64,000 nt of DNA, from contig CM032127.1 of NCBI GenBank assembly GCA_018894105.1, positions 3,381,001 through 3,445,000 of the forward strand. Direction: 5' to 3'. The notes under the pieces are model-generated. The model searched no databases. It was not told where the DNA came from and worked only from the letters and a program-made list of their open reading frames with translations. Every line of letters starts with the position of its first letter. The first letter of the stretch is position 1. Below, one piece after another: positions 23,552 to 34,422 of this stretch. Source of the stretch: Jacaranda mimosifolia. Taxonomy: Eukaryota; Streptophyta; Magnoliopsida; Lamiales; Bignoniaceae. A program made the translations under genes and the position numbers.

Positions 23552-23938
23552 GAGGGTGTTTGGGTGAGCTTATAAGCTCTTTAAAATATTTTTTAAAATA
23601 TTTAAGAGTTTATAAGTTGATAAAAAATATTTGGTAAATTTTTTTAGAAAAGAGCTTATGAGATCATAAAATAAGATGTTAGGAGCTTATAAGCTCTTTT
23701 AAAAAAAGTAAGGAAACTCTAACTTATTTTTAAGATCTTAACAAGCTCCTTTATTTTTAACCATTTTAATTACAAAATTGCCATTATTAACATCTTATAA
23801 GCTCCAATATCTTATTTTATCAAAACACTTCAACAACTTATTTTAAAAATAAGATTTAACATCTTATAAGCTCCAAAAATATCTTATAAGATGTAGGAGC
23901 TTATAAGTTGTTTAAAATAAGCTTAGCCAAACAACCTC
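23552..23938. mobile_element. Tourist (PIF/Harbinger) MITE with TTA target, unit B only
   Basis: 387 bp. GAGGGTGTTTGGGTGAGCTT on the left, CAAACAACCTC on the right, TSD TTA at 23549-23551 and 23939-23941. Unit A has the uninterrupted GAACTTAATTTGATGGGCC near 8643, so the empty site is visible. The interior forms long inverted repeats of TTATAAGCTC/GAGCTTATAA words. A relative is at 55802-56177. Confidence 0.9.
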
Positions 23939-24416
23939 TTAATTTGATGGGCCAGTGGTATTTCCTCCATCTGTACTTTTTTTTTTATTTTTAAATTTAG
24001 ACAAACGCATTTATATCTTATAAATATAAATTTTAAATTTTATATATATAAATGTGAGGATAATACTATTTAATCAATTGATCAATGAATCTGTAGTACT
24101 TTTTAAGTAGGCATAATATCAAATTTAAACTTCTTCGATTTTTTAATTAATCATTTGAAAAATAAATTGAACCACTAAAAAAAAAAAAAGACATGGACCG
24201 GAGAAAATTAACTTCAATATTTCAACATTAGATCACAATAGAATTAACAATGTCAGCTTCCTTGGCCTCCAACGACTTTCCCAGCCGAATTCAAAGCCTG
24301 CAAATATAACAGGTTCATCAGTTAGTTTCAAAACGGATTAAATTAAATACAATAAACTTCAACATAAATACAATTTTCTGTAATTTTACAAGCACGCTAC
24401 TGTTGAAGAAGTCTGC

Positions 24417-24727
24417 TCTTGCATGCAAAGTATTTCCAAGCCCTTTTTCCTTAGTTCATCGTTACGCGTAAAAAAAGATAGGTAATTCTAAAGAAATTAT
24501 GATAAGAGAGAATATTTTTTCATATTATGACTAACAAACTATTTGTACATATATTGAATATTGATAAAGTTTTTACTTTCTAATTTAAATATGTACACAC
24601 AAATAAAATTTATTAAAGCTCGACTTTCAAATTGCATAAATATATGTTTGAGGCCGATTTAACTAGAGTCAACTGATTATCCCGTGAATATCGATGGAGT
24701 TAAAAAATAAAAATAAAAATAAAAATA
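24417..24727. other. B-only block downstream of EG45-like copy B
   Basis: About 310 bp between GTCTGCTC and ATAGGCCACACC that unit A lacks at 9118. It ends in an (AAAAAT)n run. No clear termini; could be an insertion in B or a deletion in A. Confidence 0.55.
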
Positions 24728-24943
24728 GGCCACACCTTGTACTAGAAAATGCATGAATTGGACAAGTTTCAACTTTCATATATGCAAGAAAATGAAGTCT
24801 TTTTCTCCTCTACTTACCTTCATCACACGTTTAATGGAAGACTGGTTCAATAGAGAATATAAGCACGAAACTTCCATAGATGAAAATCAATTACCCGTAC
24901 GTGTGTGGAATTTATATGCACATGAGAATGTGTATCTATGTAC

Positions 24944-25458
24944 TCACTGTTGAAACTCGATGTTGAGATAGGGAACCGGGGAATTCGCAATTGTCTGGAA
25001 AGCCGTATTAGATAAGACAAGGCTTGTTCCCGCCCTGGTGGGTGGGGAAACCGAGGTTTGGGCCCGATCCACGATCTTGACTTTGATAGTCTGGCCCTGT
25101 ATGCAGGTCTTCGGCACGGTGGCGCTGATGCATTTCACCAAGTACTGCCGCCCGCAGGCGGCGCCATTGTCCCATATCCCTTCTCCGGCGGCGGCGAAGA
25201 GGTTGCTCGTCGGAAACTGCGACAGATCACTGCCGTAACAGGCGGAAGCTGCAGAAGCAGAAAATTGAAATGGATTTAATTAGCACTATATGTCATCATT
25301 TTAAATGATGACATTTGGGGTTACATTAACTTACGGGTGTAAGGAGGGATATATTGGCTGGCGGTTCCAATGTCGGCCCGGGAAAACTGAAGTTGCGGCC
25401 CGAGGAGGAGGAGGAGGACGACGGAGAGCCGTACGATTAGAAATTCGGGCTTTAACAT
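24944..25458 (-). CDS. EG45-like domain / plant natriuretic peptide-like secreted protein, copy B
   Basis: Intact paralogue of 9338-9849, 142 aa. Exon 1 is 25458-25335, exon 2 is 25248-24944, with identical splice sites. Differences from copy A: signal peptide VRLSVVLLLLLG instead of VWLSVVVVLLG (one residue longer), and four changes in the mature C-terminal half (CIQGQ for CIEGQ, IKV for IQV, TRAG for TKAG, SNTAF for SNAAF). The N-terminal half of exon 2, the intron and most of exon 1 are identical to copy A over about 310 bp. Secreted apoplastic role inferred from the family. The extra Gln/Lys/Arg make this copy slightly more basic. The stop TGA again overlaps a GTGAGT donor. Confidence 0.88.
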
Positions 25459-26040
25459 CCTAAAATCAAAGCAAGAAAAATTGAATGGAAATAATTCGGT
25501 ATTGATATATTTACACAGTATGTTCAGCCATTTACAACAAATGTACAAGGTATAATATATAGTCTGCGATTCCAAGTTAATTTCCGAGTCAACGGGCACC
25601 AGCCACCAGACGTGGTATTAGGTGTAGGGTATCTTACTCCCAAATTTATTTATTTTTTCAAAGAAATTGTTATATATTAAGTCTGGTATGAAAGCAATAA
25701 ATATATATTTGTCTAGAATGTATCTGGGTGATATGCAGCTAGTCAAAGAGAATGGCTGTCTGATTAGAATAATCATAAATATAACACGGAAAATAAGTTA
25801 TCTGTGCATGTGACATGATTTATTAGCAAAGACAATCAAAACTTGCCTACTCAAATATTGTTCACAATTTACAATTTTTTTTTTTCAATGGAGTAGTTGT
25901 TTGTCAACTAATAGCTTTCTACTATTATTAGCCAATAGCCACTGGAAATTATACAGATTACAGCACTTTAGAAAGTATTTAATTTAATTAAGATCGGAAT
26001 CAATGGTGACTAAAAACTAACAAACTAAGGTTAATTAACT

Positions 26041-26150
26041 AATTGATTGTGTGGCCCAACGGCATAAATCTCCCACATAATGTGGGATATTGGAAGTTCG
26101 AGGTCGAACGAATTCTTGATATACGTGTGTATAAATAAATAAATAAAAAG
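26041..26150 (+). mobile_element. tRNA-like SINE remnant (unit B)
   Basis: ACGGCATAAATCTCCCACAT, GGAAGTTCGAGGTCGAAC and ACGTGTGTATAAATAAATA in order; counterpart of 10434-10540. Confidence 0.55.
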
Positions 26151-26420
26151 ATTAATTAATTAAATAATTATTAATTAATTACATTTATATATACGACCGT
26201 CTGAGGCCTGACATTATTTGAGCGGCCGGTATTGGAAATGCCGATCGGCTGCCGACTTTTCACACGCTTAATATTAGTTTCTTGACTGGATTATGAAATT
26301 CTAATTTGGTGCAGGGAAAAGTTGGCTGAGTTTGGCCTAATTGCCAATCTTATTTTGTTGTTTATTTGTGGCTAGTTAATTCTGCCCATAGACAATAATA
26401 TATTTTTAGTTTAGAAGTAA

Positions 26421-26790
26421 TTAGGGCTGTCAACGGGCCAGATTTGGATCGAATCTATCATATCCGAGTTCGACCTGAAATTCTATAGGATATTTGTTAG
26501 TCAGTACAATATTCGAATTCGACGGATATATACACATTTGAAATTATTTATATATGTGTATAAATAGATTGTGTGAGTGGTAGTAAGTGTATATATTTGT
26601 AATGATAAGACAATTGATTGAAACTTTGAAAAATGTGTTTAGACTGTGAATGGTAAGAATTTTTTGGGAATAGATTTTGTATTTTGATAGTGGAATTGGA
26701 GAATGTATAGTGTTTGTTTATTTAAGTATTGAAAGTCGAAAAATGAATTGGGAGTTTATAAACAAACAACCCCTTTGAGTCCGGCATCAA
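26421..26790. repeat. Dispersed repeat starting TTAGGGCTGTCAACGG (unit B only)
   Basis: The first about 110 bp match the repeat beginning at 63341 (GATTTGGATCGAAT..., CTATAGGAT..., GACGGATAT). The left edge is sharp against unit A; the right edge is unclear. Confidence 0.55.
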
Positions 26791-26842
26791 TGAATGGCCA
26801 CAGAATTTGTATTCTTTGCTAATGTGGGCATTTCCATCGCGA

Positions 26843-26930
26843 AGTATTCAATCCAGCCACAGGTTCCCCTACGATTTTACCCTAGTCGAAGACCCCACCA
26901 TTGTATGTGCCAATAAACCCACTGCTAAAT
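26843..26930 (-). pseudogene. Nuclear copy of the 3' end of mitochondrial rrn18 (NUMT)
   Basis: Reverse complement reads TATTGGCACATACAATGG, GTGGGGTCTTCGACTAGGGT, then GTAGGGGAACCTGTGGCTGG, ATTGAATAC. This is the order and wording I recall for the 3' end of plant mitochondrial 18S rRNA, with about 20 bases of the GAAGTCGTAACAAGG region lost and several substitutions. Related sequence may continue to about 26990 (ACTAGTGAGCCAAAG) with an interruption. Absent from unit A. Non-functional. Confidence 0.75.
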
Positions 26931-27719
26931 ATAGAAACAATTGATAGCCATGCTTGAAGCTCTACTTTGGCTCACTAGTCCTATCCTAATGCATCTTTTT
27001 ATACTTTTTTTATATTTATTATTTATAAAAGAATTCTAGGAGATTAAGGGAAAGGAAAGAGAAGACAAACTTAGCGCGCATCCATAGCATCCAATTGAGG
27101 CCACAACTGCGGGGTAGAGTATGGCAACAATACTAGAGGATAAGTCAATGGAAATTAAAAACGGACACACCGTGAAAAGTCAAAACCTCGGGGGTAGAGT
27201 GCAACTAATTTATTTGGCTAAATCCTAAAAGTCTTGCAGAAATAAATGTTAGAAAGTTCGATTGTTGCTAGAAGCTGAATCTGAATACTTGTCCACGTAT
27301 TAATGCTTGCCAAGAGGGATGGGAGGGTGGATTAATTACTAGGGATATTATGGAAAAGATAGGGGATGGAACATATACTATTTTATTTTTGTTCTCTTTT
27401 TTAAAGGAAAGATGGAGGGCAATTGAGTGTGAAAAAAAATTATTCGAGTTAAATAAATTTGATAAAATTACTTAAAATATTTTTAAAATAAGATAAAATC
27501 AGTATTTTTATATAAGAATTTGATTGGACTCAAATCGACCCAAATCATAACCCATAGTCTTTCTCATTAAGTATTGATAAAAAATTAATTGAGTTTAATA
27601 CGTATCTAATTGATAGATGATTCGACACACACACATATGAACTTTCTTGTCTAATTCAACCGTCCTATAAACCTAAATATACAAATCATTTTCTTAACTT
27701 AAAATCGAACATAACATAT

Positions 27720-28380
27720 AACTAAGTCTGAACAGACTTCAGCCTATGCCGACTTCTTACAACTCAAGGGATATATAAACTTCTTCTCCTACATAAATTT
27801 CAGCCCCTACCTATCCTTTTGAGAAAAAGTTGTGATAGGTACGTAGACCCACCCAATAAATAAGAATGGTAACATTTACTCATTATTCACTGTATAGCAC
27901 TGTGTAATATGCCGTATATGTAATGTTTTCCCACGAAACAATTTGTGCACCCACCGTTGATCCCAAGAAAACAGAAGAAGAAGAAGAAGAAGAAGAAGAA
28001 GAACAAAACAAAAACAAACCCTAATACTAACACTCGTAATAAAGAGAAAAAGATGTAGAACTACAGCCATAAAAACATGTCTGAAGGTATAGAGGGGCAT
28101 ACCTCATGAAATTAATCTGTGGTGTTGGTCGGAAGAAACAAACTGCAAGACAAAAGTTGAGGAAATTATTCATATTATTCGATCGTCTTTTATAAGAAGA
28201 TGATGCTTTGATCTCGACCCACTTCAGGAATTGCAGCAAATCCGCGAGGAATTAAGTGCAGTACATATGCGTTACGGGTATTGGATTACGCCTTGTAATC
28301 AGCAAGCATTAAATGCATTCCTTTCAAGGGAAAATAATTATAACTTCCCAATCTGTATTGTATGGTGGTGTACACGAGTG
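27720..28380 (-). other. Unidentified transcript-like block, unit B copy
   Basis: Counterpart of 12950-13570. The GAA microsatellite is expanded here (27974-28002), which changes the reading frame of the only ORF. Confidence 0.3.
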
Positions 28381-28569
28381 AAAATTGTTATTTGGATAAA
28401 GAGACCGTAAATGGGAAATTACTTTCCCTTGAAGAAAATGTTTTCTTGGATTGTATTGGGTATTTTTATATTTGGGACAATTAAGACGTGATGAATCCTT
28501 TTTTTTTTTGGCTTTTCTTTTTTCCAATGAGTAGTCTCTATGACCCTAATTATGAAAGGTTGTTGGGCG

Positions 28570-28970
28570 GCTTACAACCCGTTTATTTTCATTTTCATTT
28601 GAAAATAAAAATTAAAAATAAATATTTTCTCATAATTTTTTCCAGAAAGAATACATATTTTTTTCTTAAAATTATCATATCATCCTATTACACATGAATC
28701 AAATACAAATTTGATTTGCTATAAATTACTTACTATCATTTTAAATTAATAAAGTATACATATATTTAAAAAAAATAAATCTTCTTGAACATAAAAAAAT
28801 ATATAAATTAACCTATTTTTCAATTCTATAATATATTCTAATCATTACTTTCCAACATTTCATTCAAATACATCTCAATTTCTATTTTTATTTTATAACC
28901 AACTTTTCAACTTTTAAAAATGCATGAACACTGAAAATGCCTTTGAAAATAAACCAAACGAGCTGTTACC
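28570..28970. mobile_element. MITE of the GTTTGGTTTTATTTTCA family (unit B counterpart of 13790-14240)
   Basis: Left CCCGTTTATTTTCATTTTCA, right GAAAATAAACCAAACGAGC. Confidence 0.55.
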
Positions 28971-29637
28971 TTGTAGCCTATTCTTCACTAAATTAGAACC
29001 TTTTTTTTTTTTATTCTTTAATTTTTAGTTTAAATAGAACTTTTTATGCTTAATGGATAGCCATTTGCTACGAACGCTGAGCTGTTTCTTATCTAAAATT
29101 TAAGTGATTGGAGGGATATTTTAATATAACTGGAGTTCCTTCTTTCATTCTATTCCATTCACTGAATTCAGTCTTCCAATAGAATCGGAACCAAAAGACT
29201 ATGAAAAGATGACTTGAATTTATCCATAACTTGTCAGTTAAGTTTATTTTCGTATATATTCTAAGAATTGTATGTTCTTTTTATTGTAATTTTTTTATTA
29301 TTTTTACATCTATATATTATAAATTTATTTATGATCGGACTATCCCATGAAACTTTGGAAAGATATATTCCTAAATTTCCTCATCAAGTCATAACGTAAA
29401 CGTAAGATGGCTTGGAAGAATCAATTAGTTGTGTTGATTAATCCAAGTAATACTCATGAGTGGGACATTGTTATTAAAATCTGGAAAAGTGATTTTAGGA
29501 GACCGTCTATTTTCTTGGAGGTCCCTAGGGAACAATTGGTATTACAAAAATCAGTAGTATAATTAATTAGCTTAACTAATCACGTCTAACATGATAACAA
29601 GAACACGAATCATTGTTCGAGCAAAATCAATCCCTAA

Positions 29638-30318
29638 GAGCCTGTTTGGTTTTATTTCCAAACCATATTTCCACCAATTTTACTATTTTAAAAATAGAAA
29701 TAATCACTTTTTAAAAATTTTCACCCAACATAATTTCAATTTTCATTTTCAAAATACATTCTCCAATAACCTATATATATTTTTCCAATAACCTATATAT
29801 CTTCTCTCTCTATTACATTATTTCTATCTCTCTTCACCTACAACCTACATAATCATTACATTTTCAAACATTTCATCCAAATACATTTTCATTTCCACAT
29901 CACATCACATAACTAATTTTCACAATTTTAGAAATAATAGAAATGGAAATTGAAAATGAAAATAAGACCAAACGGGCCCGTTTGGTTTTATTTCCAAACC
30001 CAGATTTTTACTGTTTCAATTTTGGGAATTGTTTGGACCAGCCCATTTTCAGGGGACAACTTCTCACTTTCCATTTCCATTTTCACATTCTCCAATAACT
30101 TATATATTTTTTCCCAATAACCTATATATTTTCTCTTTCTATTCAACTATTTCTATCTGTCTCCATCTACAACTTATTAAAACCAACATAATCATTACAT
30201 TTCCAAACATTCCATCCAAATACATTTTCATTTCCACATCACATCACATAACTAATTCTCACCATTTTAGAAATGATGGAAATGAAAATTAAAAATAAAA
30301 ATAAAACCAAACAGCCCC
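29638..30318. mobile_element. Head-to-tail dimer of a GTTTGGTTTTATTTCC MITE between one TAA pair
   Basis: Two elements in direct order: 29638-29976 (GAGCCTGTTTGGTTTTATTT ... GACCAAACGGGC) and about 29977-30318 (CCGTTTGGTTTTATTTCC ... AAAACCAAACAGCCCC). The outer flanks are TAA (29635-29637 and 30319-30321), while no TAA separates the two halves. The halves share internal sentences such as CTCCAATAACCTATATAT and CATTTTCATTTCCACATC. Confidence 0.75.
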
Positions 30319-30350
30319 TAAGCTGCCTGACTATTAACCCATATTTTTAG

Positions 30351-30790
30351 GGCTTGTTTGTTTTGAATTATATGATTAGAAGTGATATAAAAGTAAATGG
30401 ATATATTTTAAGCCCATTATGATATAATATTTTAATTTTATGTTCGGTTGATAAGATTAATATATAAATAAATTAAAATATAATATATAAATTTAATATT
30501 ATATCCTTTATACTTTTTAATAAACTTTCCAAAATTTTCTCATTCTTCTCCATTCTTAGGAATAAGGTTTAATTGAAAATAAGATTAAAAAAAAAAAAAA
30601 AAGGCTTTATTTGATCTTTATAATTCTTATCACACCAAATCAAGCATTCTCCCTTTTGATCCATTTTCCAAAAGCAACAATAAATAATGTTGGGCTTATG
30701 ATTTATTAAGAGTTTTTATCAATTGAAACAAATATTAAAAGAGACTTAATTAGGTATGTATTATATCCAATCAAGCCAAGCAAACATGCC
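30351..30790. mobile_element. TIR element with GGCTTGTTTG termini
   Basis: 440 bp, GGCTTGTTTG ... CAAACATGCC with TTA at or beside both edges. Related by its ends to 15658-16126. No ORF. Confidence 0.6.
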
Positions 30791-32019
30791 TTAACATCTA
30801 ATAATATAATTAGAAATATTTTCAAATTTGGCATCCCGACGAGATTTTTCACTTTGCCAAACATTTAATTTAAAGTCTCTAAGACAATGACCATTTTTGA
30901 GTAAAATGCAAGGAAGAACAATACAATATAGTGGGTTTAAAGCTACTAATTTGGTTACCAAAACCTACGTAACCTCAATTGGACAAGCCACAGAACATGC
31001 ACTTATTTTATTCTTACAAATTTGGATGTTCGGTGTATTCAGGTCAAGTTTCCATACCAATTATCTAACGTTTTGAGAAGGGTTTCAACCATGTTGCTGT
31101 CAGAAACTAGTTTGGGCCGATGTTAGCAAATGTTTTTTGGGATTGGGCCCCCCAAAGTAGTTACAGAGGAAACCATATCCAAAAACTGAAAGCCCATTAA
31201 GGGACCACATACTCTCTAGTCTTCGAGCAACCTCGAATCAATCGATTTGGAGGTGGTCTATTCGTCGGGGTTGAATGATTAGAGTTAATTCACTCGAAAT
31301 TCTTCAAGAGTCTAAATCAAAATCTTAACCGAAGTTAGAGCCGATTGGTGGCCTCAATCAAAAATTTTGGTGCCTTAATTGATAAAGGTTGAAAGATCAA
31401 ATGATGAGGTAAAGTACAGTAAATTTATAATGCATCAAACATATTTCTGTTACTATCTAATTGGAGTAATTATATATGTCTGTTGAGATGGACCTGTGCA
31501 GTTCCTCTTAGATGTATGATTGAAATATGATCACATGTAATCTCAATTAAACTCACTCATGTAAGACCATACTTGGTGTTGGGTCACGTTCGTTGAGCTA
31601 TATTCTTTTGTTCTCTTTTTCTCCCAAACTTGAATGTTCAAGTGTTATCATCCCTTCCAATGTGGAATTCTCAAAGACCTAATTTTTTGAGTCTAATGGA
31701 CAATATCCTACCAAATAACAAGTCTAATTAAATGGACATTCTCACTGCAAGATTTCATGAGCTCAACTGAACATTCTGAGGCATATTATACCCATATTCC
31801 TTTTCTTAAAAAAAAGATTAAAAGAAAAAGAAAAAAAAAGAAGAAAGAAGGATACATAAATCAAGATATAGGTACAAATGCTTCTTAAGAGCTGAAAAAG
31901 ATTTGTGCCAAATTATGATAACAGAAATAAATCGCGCATTCCGATAATAATCAGTAACTACTACGTGAAGGGCTCTGGGACGCATCTCACATGCAATATT
32001 TATTTTTCTTTTCTCATTA
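30791..32019. other. Non-coding, no gene recognised
   Basis: AT-rich intergenic sequence with a purine-only stretch near 31809-31850. No ORF above 60 codons. Confidence 0.5.
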
Positions 32020-32405
32020 GGTCACGTTTGGTTATATAGATAAGGTTGATAAAATTATAATGGTATAGTAGAATTACACTTTGAGGATAATATAATATTG
32101 TGTGTGGTGACTATGATTTCACGGTTTGGATATAAGGATTAAATAATAAATTTACTAAAATATCCATTGTAGGTAGACTAAAAATTGAATTTGCATGAAT
32201 ATCATTGTCATATCACAAATTCTCCTTCCTCCCACTAATTTGGATTACACAATCACACCTCAAATTGAGTGATAGACAATCAATTGGATTTTGGATTATC
32301 TACCGGGCTTACAATCATTTCTGGACCTTTGTCATTGAAACCAAACACTTGATATGGCTTGATAAAATTATCTATCAAGCCATGTCCACCAAACCAAACG
32401 AGCCC
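32020..32405. mobile_element. Tourist-like MITE, TSD TTA
   Basis: 386 bp, GGTCACGTTTGGTTATATAG ... CCAAACCAAACGAGCCC, flanked by TTA at 32017-32019 and 32406-32408. The termini extend inward as imperfect inverted repeats (TTGATAAAATTATA / TGATAAAATTATC). Confidence 0.7.
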
Positions 32406-32899
32406 TTAGTGTACGTCAATTAGGCCACTACATATACCTCATCACCCATTTTTGATAGCAAATAACTGAAATCATTGTTTATTATATTTTAAATTGAGAA
32501 AGTTGAATATAAATACAAATCTTACATTGTACATTTTTTTTTTTTTTAAAAAAAAAGGTCATTAGGAAACTGGACCATTCAAGAAGTTGAGTAGGACAAT
32601 GTTATCCATAATTAGCAAAAGTAAGCTATCATCCAATTAATTAAAGCGACACAATTAAATGAATTTTTATTTCACTACATTGTATATAAACATAATAAAT
32701 ATGAAATTGTGCACATAAAAATACAATTAAATTCATTCTTTTCTTAGATTGAAGGATAATATGATGAGATTTTTTTATTTTTTTTATTGATAACAGGAGA
32801 TAATCTCATTTTTTTTAATCTACCTTTATTTTAAGATATCAATTGATACGAATAAACTCATTTCTAATTCACATAGATTCCTGAGGAGTAAATAGAAAT

Positions 32900-33327
32900 A
32901 GGGATATAAGCGAGTTAAACTGAACTTTTACCATTTTTTCAAGCTTAAGCTTGACGAGCTCAGCTCCAGCCCTCATTCAGCCTCGACTTGATTCATTAAA
33001 CTCAAACTCGTCATCAAGTTATAAACTTGATTTTGTGTTCGAACTCAAGTTCGAAAGGTTATTTATTTTATAAAAAAAATTAGAATTAATATGTTCTATT
33101 GTAATTTTTTATATGTAAGTATTTTCTTAAAAAATATAAGTTCACGAACTGACTTATGATCTTACGAATAAAAATTATTTGACTCAAACTTGATTCGAAA
33201 TCTATACGAACTTGACTTTGAACTCGAGTTCGGCTCGAACTCAAATTCATAGACTCCTGACTTTGTTTCGAGCAGTGTTCGAACCAATTCATTAGGTCCG
33301 TGATGGCTAAGTTCATTTGCATCTTTA
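32900..33327. repeat. Decayed GAGCTC/CGAACT-rich dispersed repeat
   Basis: Full of CTCGACTTGA, GAACTCGAGTTCGGCTCGAA and similar words in both orientations, ending TTCATTTGCATCTTTA, like the interior and right end of the hAT-type MITE at 4193-4518. Edges not clear. The ORF on the minus strand is a shadow of this repeat. Confidence 0.45.
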
Positions 33328-33970
33328 AATGAAACTAGCAATTAGATTTGTTTTGTTTCGATACACATATCCAAAATAATATGGTTCCACCCCAAACTCT
33401 ATAAGCACAAAAATGGGTCGATGCATTTAATAGTATCTTTTTACAATAGTGAGCAAAATGCTGTTGACGGGTCAAAATTGAATTCCCCTGGAAAAGACCG
33501 TGATAGTTGGTTTGGAGTTGGATATATATATTTTCATAGTTTGCATGGGTGGGAATATTTGTCTCTGTGTGTTTTTTATATATAATAATTCATAAGGCTG
33601 CCGGTGGCTTATTCCGAGGCGGCACGCGGCGCCAGAAATCAAGGGGAGCTCATAGCTGTCAATTATGGTCAGGATCAATGCAGCCAAAACACCATACGCG
33701 GTGTCGTGTGAAATTTGAAAGTAATATGGCTCACGTGTACCCCACATGACCTCATGGAGCCCACCAAGTAACTGCTTGTTTATAATTTTATTTATGTTTT
33801 CAAATTTATTTTCACTATTTAAAAATAAATTATCATTATTTTTATTAATATTTCAACTCATTTTCATCTCAAAATATATTTTTTAATAACATATATATCT
33901 TCTCTTAATAACATGCATATCTTCTCTCTTTCTTTTTCATTATTGCTATATTTCTCCACCTATAACTTTG
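33328..33970. other. Intergenic, contains a GC-rich island of unknown origin
   Basis: 33580-33760 is distinctly more GC-rich than its surroundings (GGCGGCACGCGGCGCC near 33617). The minus-strand ORF of 91 codons over it contains a hydrophobic run (AYGVLAALILTII) but no family I can name. It may be a fragment of a gene carried here by a mobile element. Confidence 0.3.
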
Positions 33971-34422
33971 AGGCCGTTTGGTTTCATTTTTTAGTGAAAA
34001 GTTAGTTAGAATAATTGAATTTAAAAATAAAGTTTTATTTTGATGTGTTATAGAAAATTGTAGGTTTATATAAGTATAAAAATAAGATGTACTTGGATGT
34101 TGGGTTTTTGTATTAAAAGTTATGTAGTTTTTGAATTTGAATTGATGATATGATATATGATTGTTTGAAAAAATAATATTATAATTTGAATTTGAATTTA
34201 TAATATTTTTGTTGTGAATGGTTATGAGAAGTATTAGGAAGATAAAAAATAATTAAGGTAATGACAGGGGTTGAAAAATGGATGAAAATTGAGAGAGAAT
34301 ATAATAAAGAATGTTTTGAAAATGAAAATGTTTGAAAAAATAGTATAAATAGTAATAATTTTTTGTTTTTATTTTTAGAAGAAAATGAAAATGGCTTCTA
34401 AAAATAAAAACAAACGGCTCCT
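33971..34422. mobile_element. MITE of the GTTTGGTTTTATTTTCA family
   Basis: GAGGCCGTTTGGTTTCATTT on the left; AAAAACAAACGGCTCC then TTA on the right. Confidence 0.68.

Larger units (their letters stand above)
14525..29126. repeat. Tandem segmental duplication, unit B
   Basis: About 14.6 kb, direct copy of 2904-14410. It is longer because of B-only material: 15658-16126 TIR element, 17550-20200 Helitron, 21511-21973 and 23552-23938 MITEs, about 24417-24727 unknown, 26421-26790 repeat and 26843-26930 rrn18 fragment. It contains the second EG45-like gene and the orphan H2A.Z exon 1. Confidence 0.93.

Noticed and set aside
33086..33322. 78-aa minus-strand ORF
   Set aside because: It lies wholly in a decayed CGAACTC-rich repeat; composition explains the open frame.
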